NCBI GenBank assembly: GCA_964023275.1
Contig: OZ029916.1
Coordinates: 14,624,607 to 14,688,606 of the forward strand
Source of the DNA: Norana najaformis
Lineage: Eukaryota; Annelida; Clitellata; Crassiclitellata; Hormogastridae
Direction of reading: 5' to 3'
DNA: 64,000 nt
Positions 61,501 through 64,000 of this stretch are shown piece after piece. Numbering within the stretch: the stretch's first letter is position 1; each line of letters opens with the position of its first letter. The notes under the pieces were generated by a model. It did no database searches and was not told where the DNA came from. It saw only the letters and a list, made by a program, of their open reading frames with translations. The translations under genes were made by a program, and so were the position numbers.

Positions 61501-62724
61501 GACACAAGGAAGGCAGTTACTTGGTGAGACACAGTGAAAGTGGAACTGACGAATTTTCACTGTCTGTTAAGTGAGTTGAAATCATTCTTTGTTTGCGTGC
61601 TTGTTTGTAAATAGAGATTTAATAACATAACTAGGAACATGTATACATTTACATGTTATGTCTGTGTATCTTCATTGTGCATGTATGTCTTTGTTTATGT
61701 AACTGTGTTTAATATAAATCTGAAGAGTTTTTATAGTTTTTAATAAATCCTCAAAATCCCAGTTTTTAGTATATTTGATGTTTCATCTACTGTATGTTTT
61801 AACTGCACATATAACCAAAGCCGAAATATACAGACATGCAAAACAGTTGCCAATCTTGGAGATGGTTGAAACACAATGACTCCGGATGTTTGGGCACTTT
61901 GCACATAGCGACGGTAGACAGGACCATGCTAGGGCTCTCCGAGCCTTGCTTCTTGGCCCTCCTAGGACCTGGAAGAGACCAGTCGGACGACCAAGGCACA
62001 CATGGACCTGGTTGATCCAAGGCGGATCTTTGGCTGCTGAACCTGATGGAATTTATATGGTCAGTTAGGGTGAATCTTCATCAAGAAGCATTGAAAGATC
62101 CCAGCCACATCCAGTGCATTCCTGGCTGGAAATGCCAATGCCTTGGTTGATTTGGAAAAGGAGTGCATGTGTGGTCAGTTTTCTCTTGAGCCTGTGACAT
62201 GTCAGTCCTTATGTACCTGGCCTTGAGTGGATTCAGACGGCCATGTCTCTATTTCTTTGATGACAGCAATTATAGAGGGTGGAATGGCATGTCGAGTAGA
62301 ACTATAAGTCATTGACTTATTGATTTGTAATGGTAAATCTTCTTGCAGCATGATATGCATCTGGAAAAGAAAGAAGAAAATCAGTGCTTGCTGCAGTTAC
62401 TGGAAGGTCAGATCAAGAAAAATACCCTAGTTTCATTAACTACAATGTATTTATACTTTTAGTATAATGTTGCATGGTGCTTGATGCATATGTTTTGGGC
62501 CAGATGGAATTAGACTTGTATGGGTGATTGTTTTCAGGAGTTCCCGAGGTTTTATGCACATGAAGATCGTAGTTGATCGTGAGGGCAAGTACATCCTTGG
62601 TCAGTTCAGCCAGCCTTTTGTCAGCATTCCTCAGATGATCCAGTATTACACCGTCAGCAAATTGCCAATCAAAGGCGCTGAACACATGTCACTGCTCTAT
62701 CCAGTCAACCATAACATTTTGTGA
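55174..62724 (+). CDS. SHB-family SH2 adapter protein (gene model)
   Basis: Proposed exons: 55174-55584, 55821-55857 (microexon, less sure), 57731-58969, 59375-59543, 61451-61570, 62538-62724. With the microexon the phases match throughout (0,1,1,2,2) and the total is 2163 nt, 720 residues; without it the frame fails. The protein starts MAKLLKHLG, like the MAKW start of vertebrate SHB/SHF, has a Ser/Gly/Pro-rich N-terminus, six Tyr-x-x-Pro-Trp-Asp motifs (about residues 295, 371, 390, 409, 461, 480) and a C-terminal SH2 domain (about 620-719). SHB-family adapters bind activated tyrosine kinases through SH2 and are themselves phosphorylated. Vertebrate members are shorter (roughly 340-510 residues) with fewer such motifs. 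Assignment within the family is not possible, so no symbol is given. Confidence 0.85.
55821..55857 (+). CDS. SHB-like microexon (candidate)
   Basis: A good acceptor (AAATGAAATTTTTGCAG) precedes GTT GGC CAC CCT GGC ACT (VGHPGTQAHSSI). The donor ATCA followed by GTTTAC is weak. It is proposed because exon 1 ends in phase 0 and the next exon starts in phase 1, and only an exon of length 3n+1 can join them. Confidence 0.4.
56980..57530 (+). pseudogene. LINE RT C-terminal remnant in SHB-like intron
   Basis: The plus strand reads VRDTLHWLPVEKRVQFKIFL and SSIVGLAPDYI, then after frameshifts FKKHFLPV and the tail CAGCGCCTTTGTGAG..AAAAGGCGCTTTACAAAA at 57490-57530. HWLPV, GLAPxY and the GCGC hairpin tail are typical of CR1/L2-like elements. 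Same orientation as the host gene, 5'-truncated. Confidence 0.75.
57731..58969 (+). CDS. SHB-like large exon with six YxxPWD motifs
   Basis: Acceptor TTGGTATTTACTTGTAG and donor AAGAACAG followed by GTAGCT; phase 1 both ends. 413 codons. An acidic helix-rich part (REELKFELEELSEIPEEE) is followed by YEEPWD (58165), YEKPWDW (58393, 58450), YEEPWD (58507), YDKPWDL (58663) and YEEPWD (58720). A segment reading PWDxKPHMKD..RPP.EYEEPWD..AK..E.E.IAAKIAKEAAK occurs twice (58450-58590 and 58663-58803), showing internal duplication. The tyrosines are probable kinase sites and SH2-docking sites, as in SHB relatives; this is inference. Confidence 0.85.
59375..59543 (+). CDS. SHB-like linker exon
   Basis: Acceptor TTGGTGTGCTTGTCAG and donor GACCAAAG followed by GTCAGT; phases 1 and 2. 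It encodes a basic, Pro/Ser-rich linker (LRLSPKKKTGLTPDLESSPK) ending IPLEDQ just before the SH2 domain. Confidence 0.75.
60739..61210 (+). pseudogene. LINE endonuclease remnant in SHB-like intron
   Basis: The plus strand reads IGQLNICSATTLPNFLCEHT and NETWL, then FISDVTPNLSILNEPRCNNK and, after frameshifts, VNTYCPPSLPLTGFLNQFTT. The order RSA..NETWL..R..NxYxPP is that of the APE-type endonuclease at the N-terminus of CR1-like ORF2. It is the only endonuclease piece noticed in the window. Confidence 0.65.
61451..61570 (+). CDS. SHB-like exon: SH2 domain, first half
   Basis: Acceptor GGGTTGTATCTAG and donor GTTAA followed by GTGAGT; phase 2 both ends. It encodes WYHGTISRGDAEAILHGHKE then GSYLVRHSESGTDEFSLSVK. 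The Arg in SYLVR is the phosphotyrosine-binding arginine of the FLVR motif and is intact; WYHG and SRGDAE match the SHB family start. Confidence 0.93.
61840..62170 (+). pseudogene. LINE RT C-terminal remnant in SHB-like intron
   Basis: The plus strand reads MFGHFAHSDGRQDHARALRA, LLGPPRTWKRPVGRPRHTW and, shifted, further pieces. GHxxR..DHARALRA and RPxGRPRxTW form the conserved C-terminal tail of Jockey/RTE-like LINE proteins. It is a different type from the family A and B elements. Confidence 0.7.
62538..62724 (+). CDS. SHB-like last exon: SH2 domain, second half
   Basis: Acceptor GTGATTGTTTTCAG, phase 2. It encodes SSRGFMHMKIVVDREGKYIL, GQFSQPFVSIPQMIQYYTVS and KLPIKGAEHMSLLYPV and stops at 62722-62724. 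GFMHMK, YILGQ, IQYYT and LPIKGAEH are hallmark positions of the SHB/SHD/SHE/SHF SH2 domain. Confidence 0.95.
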
Positions 62725-64000
62725 TAAAAAAACGCATACCAGAACGATCTGAAAGAAATTTCTTCTGGTCTTCTCTATCATTACGCAGGTTTAGCACAAT
62801 TTCAGGCTGAAGTCAGTGGACACTGCTTTGATTTATTGAAGGCTATGCTGCCTGAACACAATTAGTAAATATTGCCTCAACAACTGCTTCTGCTAAAAAA
62901 TGTTCTTTTGGGCTTTCTCCTGCAAATCAGTAAGCAGACTTCATTGTCCCTTCTTCTTACCACTGAAATGCGGTGCCTTTCTTCCCAAAAAGTAAAATTA
63001 AATATCCATCCTCCCAGAAAAATTTAATGATTCCTGCTTCCTAAACTTAAATTTAGTGTTCCTGCTTCCTTTACAGTTATGCCTGCACAGAACTTACAAA
63101 TTATTGTCCTACCCCCTGAAAACCTTAATGAATTAATGTCCCTACTTTCCCAATGTCTTGGCTGATGTTAAATTTTCAAAAAGAATATCCCTGCAATTAC
63201 AGAAGGGGATGAATGTGGTTTTTGAAAATTTGTATCAACAATATTTCTGGTGATGTGAAAGCACTAAAAACTTGTCCTTACTGACAAAACGGTGAAGAAA
63301 TGGATTGTGAAGAGTGATTTGCAGAAGTTGGCATCTTAGCAGTCTGAATTTGATCACCAGAAAAATTACCAGTGTAACCAATGAGTTAGCTTAAAAAGCA
63401 GGGCACACTAGTGGCTGGCCCAGGAGGCACTGCATACAAGTAAGTCCTAAAAGATAGACAACTATTTGTGTAATGAGTTTCTTGTTTTTAAAATGGATAT
63501 TGTGTGTATAGTATGTATCTGTGTATCATCGTTTACATTGTCGCTTGATCATGGTGTATTGTTGCAGTGTGGCGTTTGCCTCTTCTCATAAATCTTTCTG
63601 ACATCTTTCTGAATCAGAACTGATTATGTGTTTGTGCCTCATCTTGTGTTGAAGTTAGCAACTTTTTGAAGTAGTTATTGTCCGATATCATAAGGCGGCT
63701 TTAATTAGGAAAATCTAAATTTCAAGCACAGGTTTTGTTTGCAGTACACAATGAGGGACTGTGAAACTGCTTATTGTGGATATTGCCTGTATATAATGCA
63801 GTACTGGACTGTACTTCTAGTCTAAAAGTTTTGGTTGATAAAGAATGCAATTGTGATTTTTCTGTGTGTTCCAAAATGAAGCAAATGAGGCAGCAAAATA
63901 TCTCATAAAGACCACTGGGTAAGATGATGATGTGTTTTTGCAATAAAGCTTAATAAGTGGGGATATCTGGATTGCTTTACTTGTCAGTAATTTATGCTGT
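62725..64000 (+). other. Probable 3' UTR and downstream flank of the SHB-like gene
   Basis: Non-coding, AT-rich sequence with no further exon. Candidate poly(A) signals are ATTAAA at 62997-63002 and AATAAA at 63942-63947. Which is used cannot be told from sequence. Confidence 0.45.

Overview
The window is nuclear DNA from an animal, most likely an aquatic invertebrate. I cannot name the species. The evidence is: genes split by GT-AG introns with matching phases; an SH2 adapter of the SHB/SHD/SHE/SHF type, a metazoan family; many decayed non-LTR retrotransposons of a CR1/L2-like type, plus other LINE types; a pogo-like DNA transposon; and very long, clean microsatellites. There is no bacterial-style gene packing, operon, rRNA gene, CRISPR array or convincing intact tRNA gene.

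Layout. 1-0.5 kb: a Cys-rich candidate exon on the minus strand, running off the left edge. 0.5-29.7 kb: mostly intergenic and repeat-rich. It holds long microsatellites ((TA)n/(GA)n at 11.5 kb, about 63 pure CTG units at 12.1 kb, about 490 bp of CTAT at 29.2 kb), LINE remnants, purine-rich tracts, and a few weak exon candidates. 29.8-43.5 kb: a multi-exon plus-strand gene of unknown family. Six exons with fully compatible phases, plus a possible 24-nt exon, encode three related modules and a C-terminal membrane anchor; a LINE remnant and tRNA-like SINE pieces lie in its introns. 43.5-55.1 kb: transposon-rich, with a minisatellite, a LINE inserted into a SINE-like tandem, and a pogo-like element of about 1.36 kb with 25-bp terminal inverted repeats. 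55.1-62.7 kb: the SHB-like adapter gene on the plus strand. It starts MAK, carries six Tyr-x-x-Pro-Trp-Asp motifs, and ends in an SH2 domain split over two exons; its introns contain further LINE pieces. 62.7-64 kb: probable 3' UTR and flank.

The two main genes are co-oriented about 11.7 kb apart. Nothing in the sequence links them functionally. The SHB-like protein should act in tyrosine-kinase signalling at the membrane or cytoplasm. The other protein should be anchored in a membrane by its C-terminus with a large soluble N-terminal part. The most unusual items are the three-module gene with its possible microexon beside the CTAT tract, the motif-multiplied SHB-like adapter, two nested retrotransposon insertions that date relative activity, and the pogo-like element with extra internal palindromic copies of its own end sequence.
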